From: JBEVNX01 sp040507895
GTDB lineage: Bacteria > Desulfobacterota > Binatia > JACPRU01
Direction of reading: 5' to 3'
Length of the DNA stretch: 15,499 bases
Assembly: GCA_040507895.1 (NCBI GenBank)
Contig: JBEVNX010000186.1
Location: 1-15,499 of the forward strand
The notes beneath the pieces are model-generated. The model was not told the DNA's origin. It was given only the letters and a program-made list of their open reading frames with translations, and did no database searches. The position numbers and the translations under genes are program-made. Shown piece after piece: positions 6,919-13,169 of this stretch (the first letter of the stretch is position 1; each line of letters starts with the position of its first letter).

Positions 6919-8085
6919 ATGATGAAGACACAAGCGATTGACGCCGTTCTGCGTCAGGCAGCGGCGGCCGGGGAAGTGCCGGGCGTCGTGGCCGTGGCGG
7001 CAAACGATCGGGGCGTCTTCTACGAAGGCGCCTTCGGGACACGTGAGCTCGGCCGTGACGCCGCGATGACGCCCGACACGGTGGGCTACATCGCTTCGAT
7101 GACCAAGGCGCTGACCGCCGCGGCCGCGATGCAGCTCGTCGAGCGGGGCCGTCTCACTCTCGACGGGCCGGCCGCCGACATCGCGCCGGAGCTGTCGCGG
7201 ACCAAGGTGCTCGAAGGGTTCGACCCAACCGGAAAGCCGAGGCTGCGAGCGCCCAGACGCCCCATCACCCTCAGGCGTTTGCTGACCCACACCTCCGGAT
7301 TCGGCTACGAGATCTGGAACGCCGACATCATTCGCTACCAGCAAGCTACCGGCACGCCGAGCATCTTCACCAGCGAGAATGCGGCTCTCGCGGCCCCGTT
7401 GGTGTGCGATCCGGGCGAGCGCTGGGTCTACGGCATCAGCATCGATTGGGCCGGCAAGATGGTCGAGGCCGCCAGTGGAAAGAAGCTCGGCTTGTTTCTG
7501 GAGGAGAACCTGTTCGCCCCACTCGGAATGAAGAGCACGTCGTTCCTGCTCTCGTCATCTCAGCGATCGAGGCTCGCAAGCCTGCACACGCGAAAAGCCG
7601 ACGGCTCGCTCGCCACGTTCCCCTTCGAGTTCAACCAGCACCCCGAGTTCGAGCAAGGTGGTGGAGGGCTGTACGGCAGCATGCAGGACTATCTGCGCTT
7701 CACGCAGATGATGTTGCACGGGGGCACGTTCAACGGCCACCGAGTGCTCGCGCCGGAGACCGTTCGCACGATGTCGCAGAACCAGATGGACGACATCGAC
7801 TTCGTGGAACTGAAGACGGCCATGCCCGACTACTCCAACGATGCCGACTTCTATCCTGGAATGAAGCAGAAATGGGGACTGAGCTTCTTGATCAACACGG
7901 AGCGGACGCGGGAAGGCCGTTCACCCGGTAGCCTGTCCTGGGCCGGGTTGAGCAACTGCTATTTCTGGATCGACCAGACCCGGAACGTGACCGGCGCCTT
8001 GATGACGCAGATCTTTCCGTTCTTCGATCGGCGGGCCGTCGACCTGTTTCGGGCATTCGAGGCGGCCGTATACGGGTCACTCTGA
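6919..8085 (+). CDS. Serine hydrolase, beta-lactamase/class C-like (EstB-type)
   Basis: 388 residues from the first of two tandem ATGs; translation may begin at the second, and a 14-residue extension from 6877 cannot be ruled out. The fold is that of class C beta-lactamases, DD-peptidases and family VIII esterases. Ser60-Met-Thr-Lys63 (IASMTKALTAAAAMQL) is the nucleophile SxxK. Tyr171 in WVYGISIDWAGKMVEAASG replaces the Tyr-x-Asn loop. SWAGLSNCYFWIDQTRN occupies the place of the KTG or WGG third motif. The esterase-like W-A-G and Y-x-x-S forms favour a carboxylesterase over a true beta-lactamase. There is no signal peptide, so it is probably cytoplasmic. The CoA-transferase follows after 45 bases on the same strand, suggesting an operon in which an ester or amide is hydrolysed and the acid moved onto CoA. 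That link is inference. Confidence 0.87.
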   Translation: MMKTQAIDAVLRQAAAAGEVPGVVAVAANDRGVFYEGAFGTRELGRDAAMTPDTVGYIASMTKALTAAAAMQLVERGRLTLDGPAADIAPELSRTKVLEGFDPTGKPRLRAPRRPITLRRLLTHTSGFGYEIWNADIIRYQQATGTPSIFTSENAALAAPLVCDPGERWVYGISIDWAGKMVEAASGKKLGLFLEENLFAPLGMKSTSFLLSSSQRSRLASLHTRKADGSLATFPFEFNQHPEFEQGGGGLYGSMQDYLRFTQMMLHGGTFNGHRVLAPETVRTMSQNQMDDIDFVELKTAMPDYSNDADFYPGMKQKWGLSFLINTERTREGRSPGSLSWAGLSNCYFWIDQTRNVTGALMTQIFPFFDRRAVDLFRAFEAAVYGSL

Positions 8086-8130
8086 CGGGGCTCGCAGTTT
8101 CGAGTCTCGCGACGCATCGGGAGAGCATCG

Positions 8131-9327
8131 ATGGAACAAGCTCTGGCGGGTGTGAAAGTCCTCGATCTGACGCAGTTCGAGGCGGGGCCTTCGTGCACGG
8201 AGATGCTCGCATGGCTCGGCGCGGACGTCATCAAGGTCGAATCGCCGAAGATGGGTGAGCAGGGGCGATGGCTGCTGACCGAAAAGCAGGGCGTCGATTC
8301 GCACTACTTCCTGCTGCTCAACGCCAACAAGCGCAGCATCACGCTCAACCTGAAGAGCGACGAGGGACGCGAGATCTTCCGGCAGCTCGTGAAAAAGGTC
8401 GACATCCTGAGCGAGAACTACTCGCTCGGAACTCTCGAGGGGCTGGGACTCGGCTACGAAACGCTTCGCGGCATCAATCCGCGTCTCATCTATCTCACGA
8501 TCAAGGGCTTCGGGACCACCGGGCCATACAGCTCGTACAAGAGCTTCGACATGATCGCGCAGGCGTCCGGCGGCGCGATGTCGCTGACGGGATTTCCCGG
8601 CACGCCTCCGCTGAAGCCAGGGCCGACGATCGGCGATACCGGCACAGGCATGCACGCTGCGATCGGCGTGCTGGCGGCCTACATTCAGCGCCAACGCACC
8701 GGAAGAGGACAAAAGGTGGAGCTCGCCATGCAAGAGGCGGTGCTGAATTTCTGCCGTGTCCCGATGATGGCCACCTATGTGACGCAGAAGCCGGTGCCGC
8801 GCACCGGTAATCGCCTTCCGGGCATCCTCGGCGACGTCTTCCCTTGCGCCCCGGGTGGCGACGACGACTACGTGTTCGTCCTCTGTACCACGCCCGAAAT
8901 GTGGAAGAGCCTTTGCGAGGCGATCGGCCGGCCCGAGCTCGCCGACGACGAGCGATTCAGCAATGCTCGGTCGCGCATCCGTAACCTCGAGCCGTTGACC
9001 GCCATCGTCAGCGAATGGACGAGAGGACGCACCAAGCATGACGTAATGAAGATCCTCGGCGAAGCCGGCGTGCCGTGCGGCAAAGTGCTGGACAGCGTCG
9101 AGCTGCTGAACGACCCACATTTGCGAGAGCGCGGCATGATCGTCACCGTGAATCATCCGATGCGCGGCGAGTTCACGATGCCGGGTTGCCCGGTGCGACT
9201 GGAAGACTCTCCGGTCGAGGTCAAGGCTGCGCCGCTCCTCGGACAGCACAACGGCGAGGTCTACGGCGAGTTGCTGGGCTTGACGGCCGGCGAGCTGCAA
9301 CGCCTGAGGATCGACGGCGTCGTCTGA
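8131..9327 (+). CDS. Family III CoA-transferase (CaiB/BaiF)
   Basis: 398 residues, normal for the family. These enzymes move CoA between carboxylic acids through an Asp-bound anhydride and act as interlocked dimers. Visible parts: the N-terminal Rossmann-like segment GVKVLDLTQFEAGPSCTEML followed by LGADVIKVESP; LNANKRSITLNLKSDEGRE; the loop SENYSLGTLEGLGLGYE; and GPTIGDTGTGMHAAIG, where Asp169 is the catalytic Asp. The C-terminal part, with ALLNRS-region residues and AGVPCGKVLDSVELLNDPHLRERGM, matches the typical CaiB tail. GGGAG (8119-8123) lies 7 bases before the ATG. With the upstream serine hydrolase and the divergent acyl-CoA dehydrogenase it may activate and then oxidise one organic acid. 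Acid donors and acceptors cannot be read from the sequence. Confidence 0.93.
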   Translation: MEQALAGVKVLDLTQFEAGPSCTEMLAWLGADVIKVESPKMGEQGRWLLTEKQGVDSHYFLLLNANKRSITLNLKSDEGREIFRQLVKKVDILSENYSLGTLEGLGLGYETLRGINPRLIYLTIKGFGTTGPYSSYKSFDMIAQASGGAMSLTGFPGTPPLKPGPTIGDTGTGMHAAIGVLAAYIQRQRTGRGQKVELAMQEAVLNFCRVPMMATYVTQKPVPRTGNRLPGILGDVFPCAPGGDDDYVFVLCTTPEMWKSLCEAIGRPELADDERFSNARSRIRNLEPLTAIVSEWTRGRTKHDVMKILGEAGVPCGKVLDSVELLNDPHLRERGMIVTVNHPMRGEFTMPGCPVRLEDSPVEVKAAPLLGQHNGEVYGELLGLTAGELQRLRIDGVV

Positions 9328-9409
9328 GCTCGGCGACCCGCGTCCCTCGCCGGACACAAAGGCGCTCCATCTCGACGGGCCTCCCGATCCACGCTACTGG
9401 CTACGCGAC

Positions 9410-10387
9410 ATGGGCAGGAAGAAGGCGGCTCGAGCCGCGGCTCACTCCGCAGCTCCTTCTCGCGCCGCGCCGCGCGGCACGATCGCGGCAGCCTTGGCTG
9501 CGTCGCTGCTCGCAGCGAGCGCGCCGGCGGCCTACCTTCACGAATCGCGACCCAAGGGCATGCTCTGGCTCAGCGATCCGAGCTTGAAGCGTGCCTTCGT
9601 CGTGCAAGAGCCGGTCTCGATGACGATCCTCGGTCCCTATGAAGCCTCGCAGATCGTCAACCTGCCGCCTGCGGCGGGCCTCTTCGAGCAACCGAATGGA
9701 CCGAAGATCCCGGAGGGACGCTGCCTCGGCGACGACGCGAAGATCCGCGATTGCGAGCGGCAATGGGAATCGACCAACCTCGCTCGCGGCAAGGGCGTGG
9801 TGTCGCGCAACGCGTCGACGCTGACGCTCGCCCCGAAGACAGGGGCGAAGCTCGTGCTCGCCGACTGGCAGAGCTGTTCGCGGGAAGGCGAGTGCGACGG
9901 CGAGCGCTTCCTCTATCTCGGTGCGCTCGGCCGGTCGGCATACCAGGCCGTGGAGATCGAGTACGAGCACGATTCGCCGTCGCTCGTGCTCTTCGACCCG
10001 AACGACGGGAGGCTCGTCGCCGTCCATTACGGGAGCGAGGCGACCTTCCTGAACCCCGCCGAGACTCTGCTCGTCAGCGCCGAGGATATGAACGACGCCA
10101 CCACACTCCTCGTCACGCGCCTCGGCGCGGGCGGGCCTGCGATCGATCTCCAGTGCCTCGGCGCGCGCACCGAGAGCTCGTCGTTCGGCGTCGCCTTCAA
10201 GCGCTGGAGCTCCGATTCGAGCTTCGAGGTCGTGCTCATCAAGGCCGGCCAGAACCTGGCCGGCCGCTTCGAGCGCAGCGCCAAAGGCACTTGGACGTTG
10301 CGCGGCCAGGCTGACCTCAAGAGCCAGGGATTCGAGTGCCGGCAGCGAGGCGCGGCTCCCGGTGCCGCACCTCCGGCGAAGCCATAG
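9410..10387 (+). CDS. Predicted exported protein of unknown function, six cysteines
   Basis: 325 residues; no family recognised. The first 22 residues are Arg/Lys/Ala-rich, followed by a hydrophobic run GTIAAALAASLLAASAPAAYL (about 23-43), consistent with a long signal peptide or a single N-terminal anchor. The rest is beta-rich with alternating hydrophobic residues and holds six cysteines (in GRCLGD, RDCERQ, QSCSREGEC, LQCLG and FECRQ), enough for three disulphides in an oxidising compartment. The C-terminus is a short Ala/Pro/Gly tail (GAAPGAAPPAKP). No Shine-Dalgarno stands before the ATG, so the exact start is uncertain, but the hydrophobic segment requires something close to it. It is 82 bases from the CoA-transferase and is followed by a new promoter, so it is probably a separate unit. 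Export is inferred; function is unknown. Confidence 0.65.
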   Translation: MGRKKAARAAAHSAAPSRAAPRGTIAAALAASLLAASAPAAYLHESRPKGMLWLSDPSLKRAFVVQEPVSMTILGPYEASQIVNLPPAAGLFEQPNGPKIPEGRCLGDDAKIRDCERQWESTNLARGKGVVSRNASTLTLAPKTGAKLVLADWQSCSREGECDGERFLYLGALGRSAYQAVEIEYEHDSPSLVLFDPNDGRLVAVHYGSEATFLNPAETLLVSAEDMNDATTLLVTRLGAGGPAIDLQCLGARTESSSFGVAFKRWSSDSSFEVVLIKAGQNLAGRFERSAKGTWTLRGQADLKSQGFECRQRGAAPGAAPPAKP

Positions 10388-10448
10388 TCGGGCCCTGTTC
10401 TCCTCCCACGTTTGCGAACGAGGGTGACGCCGGCTACTCAAAAACTCC

Positions 10449-10478
10449 TTGACTTCGCTCCTCGAGACCGCGTACTTT
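10449..10478 (+). promoter_or_regulatory. Promoter of the membrane protein-regulator-prenyltransferase operon
   Basis: TTGACT (10449-10454) matches the sigma-70 -35 box in five of six positions. After an 18-base spacer TACTTT (10473-10478) is a weak -10. The -10 lies inside the palindrome at 10472-10492, the usual geometry for a repressor that blocks RNA polymerase. Transcription would begin about 10485, giving a very short leader before the GTG at 10501. Confidence 0.55.
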
Positions 10479-10492
10479 GCAATGCAAAGTAC
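10472..10492. promoter_or_regulatory. Operator: perfect 10-bp inverted repeat
   Basis: The arms GTACTTTGCA and TGCAAAGTAC are exact reverse complements around one central A. The site covers the predicted -10 box and ends 8 bases before the GTG start of the first operon gene. The same half-site, TGCAAAGTAC, occurs again at 11524-11533. The likely ligand is the winged-helix regulator encoded at 11108-11497; this is inferred from location, not shown. Confidence 0.7.
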
Positions 10493-10500
10493 TCGACGAC

Positions 10501-11121
10501 GTGAAAGACCTCGACGAAGCGTTGACCGAGATCACCGCCATTCGCCACCAGATGGCGCGAAGCGCGGAATTCCGCGGCTACGGGCCGGCGACCCTTGCCG
10601 CCACCGGCGTGTTCGCCGCGGTCGCCGCCGCTGCCCAGGCGCTCTGGCTGGAGCATCCCGAGAGCGACGTCGCCTCGTACCTGACGCTCTGGGTGGCGAC
10701 CGCCGCGCTCTCGGGCACGTTGATCGGCGTCGAGATGGTCGCACGCTCCCGCCGCGTGCACACCGGCCTCGCCGAGGAAATGATCGCCACGGCGGTCGAG
10801 CAGTTCCTCCCCGCCGCGGCGGCCGGCACGCTGGTCACCGCGGTTCTCTTTCTCTTTGCGCCGGACAATCTCTGGATGCTCCCCGGCCTTTGGCAGATCC
10901 TGTTCAGCCTCGGCGTCTTTGCCTCCTGCCGCTTCCTTCCGCGCTCCATCTTCGCGGTCGGCGTCTGGTACCTCACGACCGGGCTCGCATGCCTCGCGTT
11001 CGCGAGCGGCGCGCGAGCGTTTTCGCCCTGGGCCATGGGGCTCCCCTACGCAGTGGGCCAGCTGCTCAGCGCGGCTCTCGTCCTCCAGGATTCCACCGAG
11101 GAGGAAGATGGCGAAGTCTAG
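10501..11121 (+). CDS. Six-helix integral membrane protein, first gene of the regulated operon
   Basis: 206 residues from GTG 10501. A TTG at 10477 would give 8 more residues but lies inside the operator and -10 box, so it is unlikely. After a polar amphipathic N-terminus (DEALTEITAIRHQMARSAEFRGYGP) come about six hydrophobic segments near residues 30-50, 59-80, 102-122, 125-145, 152-172 and 178-198. An acidic tail, DSTEEEDGEV, follows. The pattern VEQFLPAAAAG, MLPGLWQILFSLGVFASCRFLPR, VGVWYLTTGLACLA and SPWAMGLPY is, to my recollection, a conserved but uncharacterised family that sits next to small winged-helix regulators. Its coding end overlaps the regulator gene by 14 bases, so the two are translationally coupled. 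It may act as membrane sensor or partner of the regulator; no transport motif is visible. Confidence 0.83.
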   Translation: MKDLDEALTEITAIRHQMARSAEFRGYGPATLAATGVFAAVAAAAQALWLEHPESDVASYLTLWVATAALSGTLIGVEMVARSRRVHTGLAEEMIATAVEQFLPAAAAGTLVTAVLFLFAPDNLWMLPGLWQILFSLGVFASCRFLPRSIFAVGVWYLTTGLACLAFASGARAFSPWAMGLPYAVGQLLSAALVLQDSTEEEDGEV

Positions 11122-11497
11122 GAAGGACGATCGGCCGGCCGGCCGCTTCGCGTACGAGGGGCTCGACCGCGTGATTCACGAGCGCGCTCGATTGAGCGTG
11201 CTCACCTCGCTCACCGCCCATCCGAAGGGTCTCTTGTTCGGCGATCTGAAGCAGCTCTGTGCGCTCACCGACGGCAATCTGAGCCGCCACCTGCAGGTCC
11301 TCCAGGAGGCGAAGCTCGTGGAGATCTCGAAAGGGTTCGAGAACAACCGGCCGCAGACCCTCTGCCGGATCACTCCGGGTGGCCGGAGGCGCTACCTCGA
11401 GTATCTGGCGGTTCTCGAGCAAGTGGTGCGCGACGCGGCCGTCGCCGCGAAGGGCGAGCCCACCCGGGGAATCGGACGGATCCTGGCGCCGGCGTGA
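11108..11497 (+). CDS. Winged-helix transcriptional regulator (HTH_34/MarR-ArsR-like)
   Basis: 129 residues: a single DNA-binding domain with no obvious sensor domain. The core runs from about residue 18 to 105: GLDRVIHERARLSVLTSL (helix 1), GLLFGDLKQLCALTDGNLSRHLQVLQEAKLVEI (helix 2, recognition helix about 53-66), then the wing SKGFENNRPQTLCRITPGGRRRYLEYL. This order and the DGNLSRHL element match the winged-helix family PF13601 as I know it. The ATG overlaps the end of the membrane-protein gene, and GAGGAGG (11098-11104) inside that gene provides its ribosome site, giving tight co-expression. It probably binds the palindromes at 10472-10492 and 11525-11538 as a dimer and represses its own operon. 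The signal could be a ligand or the membrane partner. Single cysteines at residues 51 and 86 do not make a clear metal site. Confidence 0.87.
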   Translation: MAKSRKDDRPAGRFAYEGLDRVIHERARLSVLTSLTAHPKGLLFGDLKQLCALTDGNLSRHLQVLQEAKLVEISKGFENNRPQTLCRITPGGRRRYLEYLAVLEQVVRDAAVAAKGEPTRGIGRILAPA

Positions 11498-11508
11498 AAT
11501 TTTTTTGC

Positions 11509-11515
11509 GGAGGAG
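11509..11515 (+). promoter_or_regulatory. Shine-Dalgarno of the prenyltransferase gene
   Basis: GGAGGAG ends 7 bases before the ATG at 11523, fixing that start although the frame is open to 11379. It lies just after a run of seven T (11500-11506), the most AT-rich patch of the operon. Confidence 0.75.
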
Positions 11516-11522
11516 CTCTGTG

Positions 11523-12272
11523 ATGCAAAGTACTTTGCCAGATGACCCCGAGCTTCACGTCGCGATCATCATGGACGGCAACGGCCGCTGGGCGACACGG
11601 CGCGGCCTGCCTCGCACCGCCGGCCACCGCGCCGGCGTGGCCGCGGTGCGGCGCGTGGTCGAGAGCGCGCCCAGCCTCGGCGTGACGACGCTTACGCTGT
11701 TCGCCTTCTCGTCGGACAACTGGAAGCGACCGGCGGAGGAAGTGGAGGGGCTGATGTGGCTGCTGCGGGCTTACCTCCGGACCGAGGCCCGGCGGCTCGT
11801 CGAGAGCGGCGCGCGACTCAGCGTGATCGGCCGGCGCGACCGCCTCCCGGCTCGGCTCCGGCGTGAGATCCACCGCGCCGAGCAGGCGACCGCCGGCGGT
11901 CGCCGACTCGACCAGAGGGTCGCTCTCGACAACTCGTCTCGCGAATCCATCGCCCGCGCCGCCGCCGGTCTGGTGGACCCCCCGTCGCCGTCTTCTCCGG
12001 AGCAGTTGAGCCAGCTCATCTCGAGCGCGCTGTCTAACGGTTCGAGCGGCGCCGAGGTCGATCTGCTGATCCGCACCGGGGGCGAGCAACGGCTCTCCGA
12101 TTTCCTGCTCTGGGAGTGCGCCTACGCCGAGCTGTGGTTCACCGACCGAATGTGGCCGGACTTCGACGCCGACGACCTCCGCGTGGCGATCGAAGAGTTC
12201 CACCGGCGCGACCGCCGCTTCGGGGCCATCGGCGGCGCGGAGCCGCTGACCGCCCTGCCCGGAAGAGCTTGA
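11523..12272 (+). CDS. cis-Prenyltransferase, UppS paralogue
   Basis: 249 residues, normal for undecaprenyl/decaprenyl diphosphate synthase, which condenses isopentenyl diphosphate in cis onto an allylic primer at the membrane surface. Visible motifs: HVAIIMDGNGRWA with catalytic Asp18, GHRAG, LTLFAFSSDNWKRP, and LLIRTGGEQRLSDFLLW with Arg184, Glu188, Arg190 and Ser192, then AYAELWFTDRMWPDF. It departs from housekeeping UppS in the middle: the usual NYGGR loop is Asp136-Asn-Ser-Ser-Arg140, and SSENW is SSDNW. This points to a dedicated paralogue, perhaps making a different chain length, rather than the cell-wall enzyme. The start codon lies on an operator-like palindrome (11525-11538), whose bases encode residues 1-6. 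Its stop overlaps the next ATG by one base (TGATG), so the ferritin-like protein is coupled to it. Confidence 0.9.
   Translation: MQSTLPDDPELHVAIIMDGNGRWATRRGLPRTAGHRAGVAAVRRVVESAPSLGVTTLTLFAFSSDNWKRPAEEVEGLMWLLRAYLRTEARRLVESGARLSVIGRRDRLPARLRREIHRAEQATAGGRRLDQRVALDNSSRESIARAAAGLVDPPSPSSPEQLSQLISSALSNGSSGAEVDLLIRTGGEQRLSDFLLWECAYAELWFTDRMWPDFDADDLRVAIEEFHRRDRRFGAIGGAEPLTALPGRA
11525..11538. promoter_or_regulatory. Second operator-like palindrome, on the uppS-like start codon
   Basis: GCAAAGTACTTTGC is a perfect 14-bp palindrome that starts at the G of the ATG. It contains the same half-site as the promoter operator (TGCAAAGTAC, 11524-11533), but here the two half-sites face each other and share GTAC. 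Regulator binding could form a roadblock or a loop with the first site about 1.05 kb upstream. Function is inferred. Confidence 0.5.
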
Positions 12273-13045
12273 TGGCGATCCCGAAGGCGCGGCCGACGCG
12301 CGAGTGGATCGAGTACTTTCTCCAAAACCGCTCTCACTTGCTGCCGATTCCCTGGGAGCTCGGTGCCGAGCTCCGCGACGAGGAGCGAGCCGCGATCCGG
12401 AGCTCGATCCAGGCCTTTCAGCTGGGCGAGAGCTCCGAAGGCCGGAATCTCATGCGCTACGCCCGCGCGTGGGCCGCGCGCTCGTGCGATATCCACTACG
12501 TGGAGGCCATCGGGATGCTGATCGCCGAGGAGCAGCGCCATGCGCGCGATCTCGGCCGTTTCATGGAGCTGAACGGCATACCCTGCATTCGGCGCCGCTG
12601 GACCGATAGCGTCTTTCGCAGGCTGCGCAACTTCGTCGGCACGCTCGAGGTTTCGATCGGCGTGCTGGTCACCGCCGAGATGATCGCCAAGGTCTACTAT
12701 GCGGCGCTGCGAGAAGCATCGCAGTCGACCCTATTGCATTGCATTTGCGACCAGATCCTCCGCGACGAGGCCCGCCACGTCGAGTTCCAGACCGAGCAGT
12801 TGGCGAAGCTTCAGCAGGGCCGCTCGGCTCTTCTGCTGTGGGCGACTTGCGCGGTGCACCAGCTTCTCTTCGTGGGCGCGACGCTCGTCGTCGCATGGTC
12901 CCACCGCTCCACACTCTCCCGCGGCGGCTTCAGCTTCGGCCGGTTCTGGAGGGCATGCCTCGGCGAGTTTCGGAGCAGCGTCTTGAGCCGGCGCCCGAAG
13001 CCATCACGGCCGCTGAAAGCGACCATTCCGACGCCAGCCTGTTGA
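12272..13045 (+). CDS. Ferritin-like di-iron protein with C-terminal hydrophobic segment
   Basis: 257 residues. A four-helix di-iron bundle is indicated by the two ExxH motifs: Glu87-Gln-Arg-His90 in AEEQRHARDL and Glu166-Ala-Arg-His169 in RDEARHVEF. Glu53 or Glu56 (QLGESSEGRNL) and Glu136 (TAEMIAKVYY) fill the two other ligand places. The second half holds a hydrophobic stretch, SALLLWATCAVHQLLFVGATLVVAW (about 185-209), that probably sits in the membrane, and a basic tail. Such folds oxidise, hydroxylate or desaturate substrates with O2, or store iron; the membrane segment and the coupled prenyltransferase gene favour lipid or polyprenyl modification, an inference. The start ATG overlaps the stop of the upstream gene by one base, with GGAAGAG at 12261-12267. 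The frame is open upstream, but only this start fits the coupling. Confidence 0.82.
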   Translation: MAIPKARPTREWIEYFLQNRSHLLPIPWELGAELRDEERAAIRSSIQAFQLGESSEGRNLMRYARAWAARSCDIHYVEAIGMLIAEEQRHARDLGRFMELNGIPCIRRRWTDSVFRRLRNFVGTLEVSIGVLVTAEMIAKVYYAALREASQSTLLHCICDQILRDEARHVEFQTEQLAKLQQGRSALLLWATCAVHQLLFVGATLVVAWSHRSTLSRGGFSFGRFWRACLGEFRSSVLSRRPKPSRPLKATIPTPAC

Positions 13046-13062
13046 ACCGGCCCTCTTCGAGC

Positions 13063-13085
13063 GCGCTCCGTTTCGTACGGAGCGC
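13063..13085 (+). terminator. Strong hairpin at the end of the operon
   Basis: The arms GCGCTCCGT (13063-13071) and ACGGAGCGC (13077-13085) are perfect complements around a 5-base TTCGT loop, 17 bases after the last stop codon of the operon. No T-run follows, as is common in GC-rich genomes. Position and stability argue for transcript end or 3'-end protection. Confidence 0.55.
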
Positions 13086-13158
13086 CGACGAGGGACTTCC
13101 GCCGACTCGTCTACCCGAGTGCGGACGAGCAGTGGTAGGCTCCGGGCGCCATCGCTCA

Positions 13159-13164
13159 GAGGGA
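13159..13164 (+). promoter_or_regulatory. Shine-Dalgarno of the first Gfo/Idh/MocA gene
   Basis: GAGGGA lies 5 bases before ATG 13170. It sets that start over an upstream in-frame alternative at 13119 that has no ribosome site and would add 17 basic, non-homologous-looking residues. Confidence 0.6.
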
Positions 13165-13169
13165 CACCC

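Noticed and set aside
8077..9357. Minus-strand frame of 426 codons opposite the CoA-transferase
   Set aside because: It spans exactly the extent of a well-supported gene, with no motif or ribosome site; antisense artefact.
10477..10500. TTG start for the membrane protein
   Set aside because: It falls inside the predicted -10 box and operator, so it would lie upstream of the transcription start; GTG 10501 begins the typical N-terminus.
11485..11506. Intrinsic terminator between the regulator and prenyltransferase genes
   Set aside because: The run of seven T is real, but the GC-rich bases before it cannot form a stem with an adequate loop; the T-run more likely opens the ribosome site.
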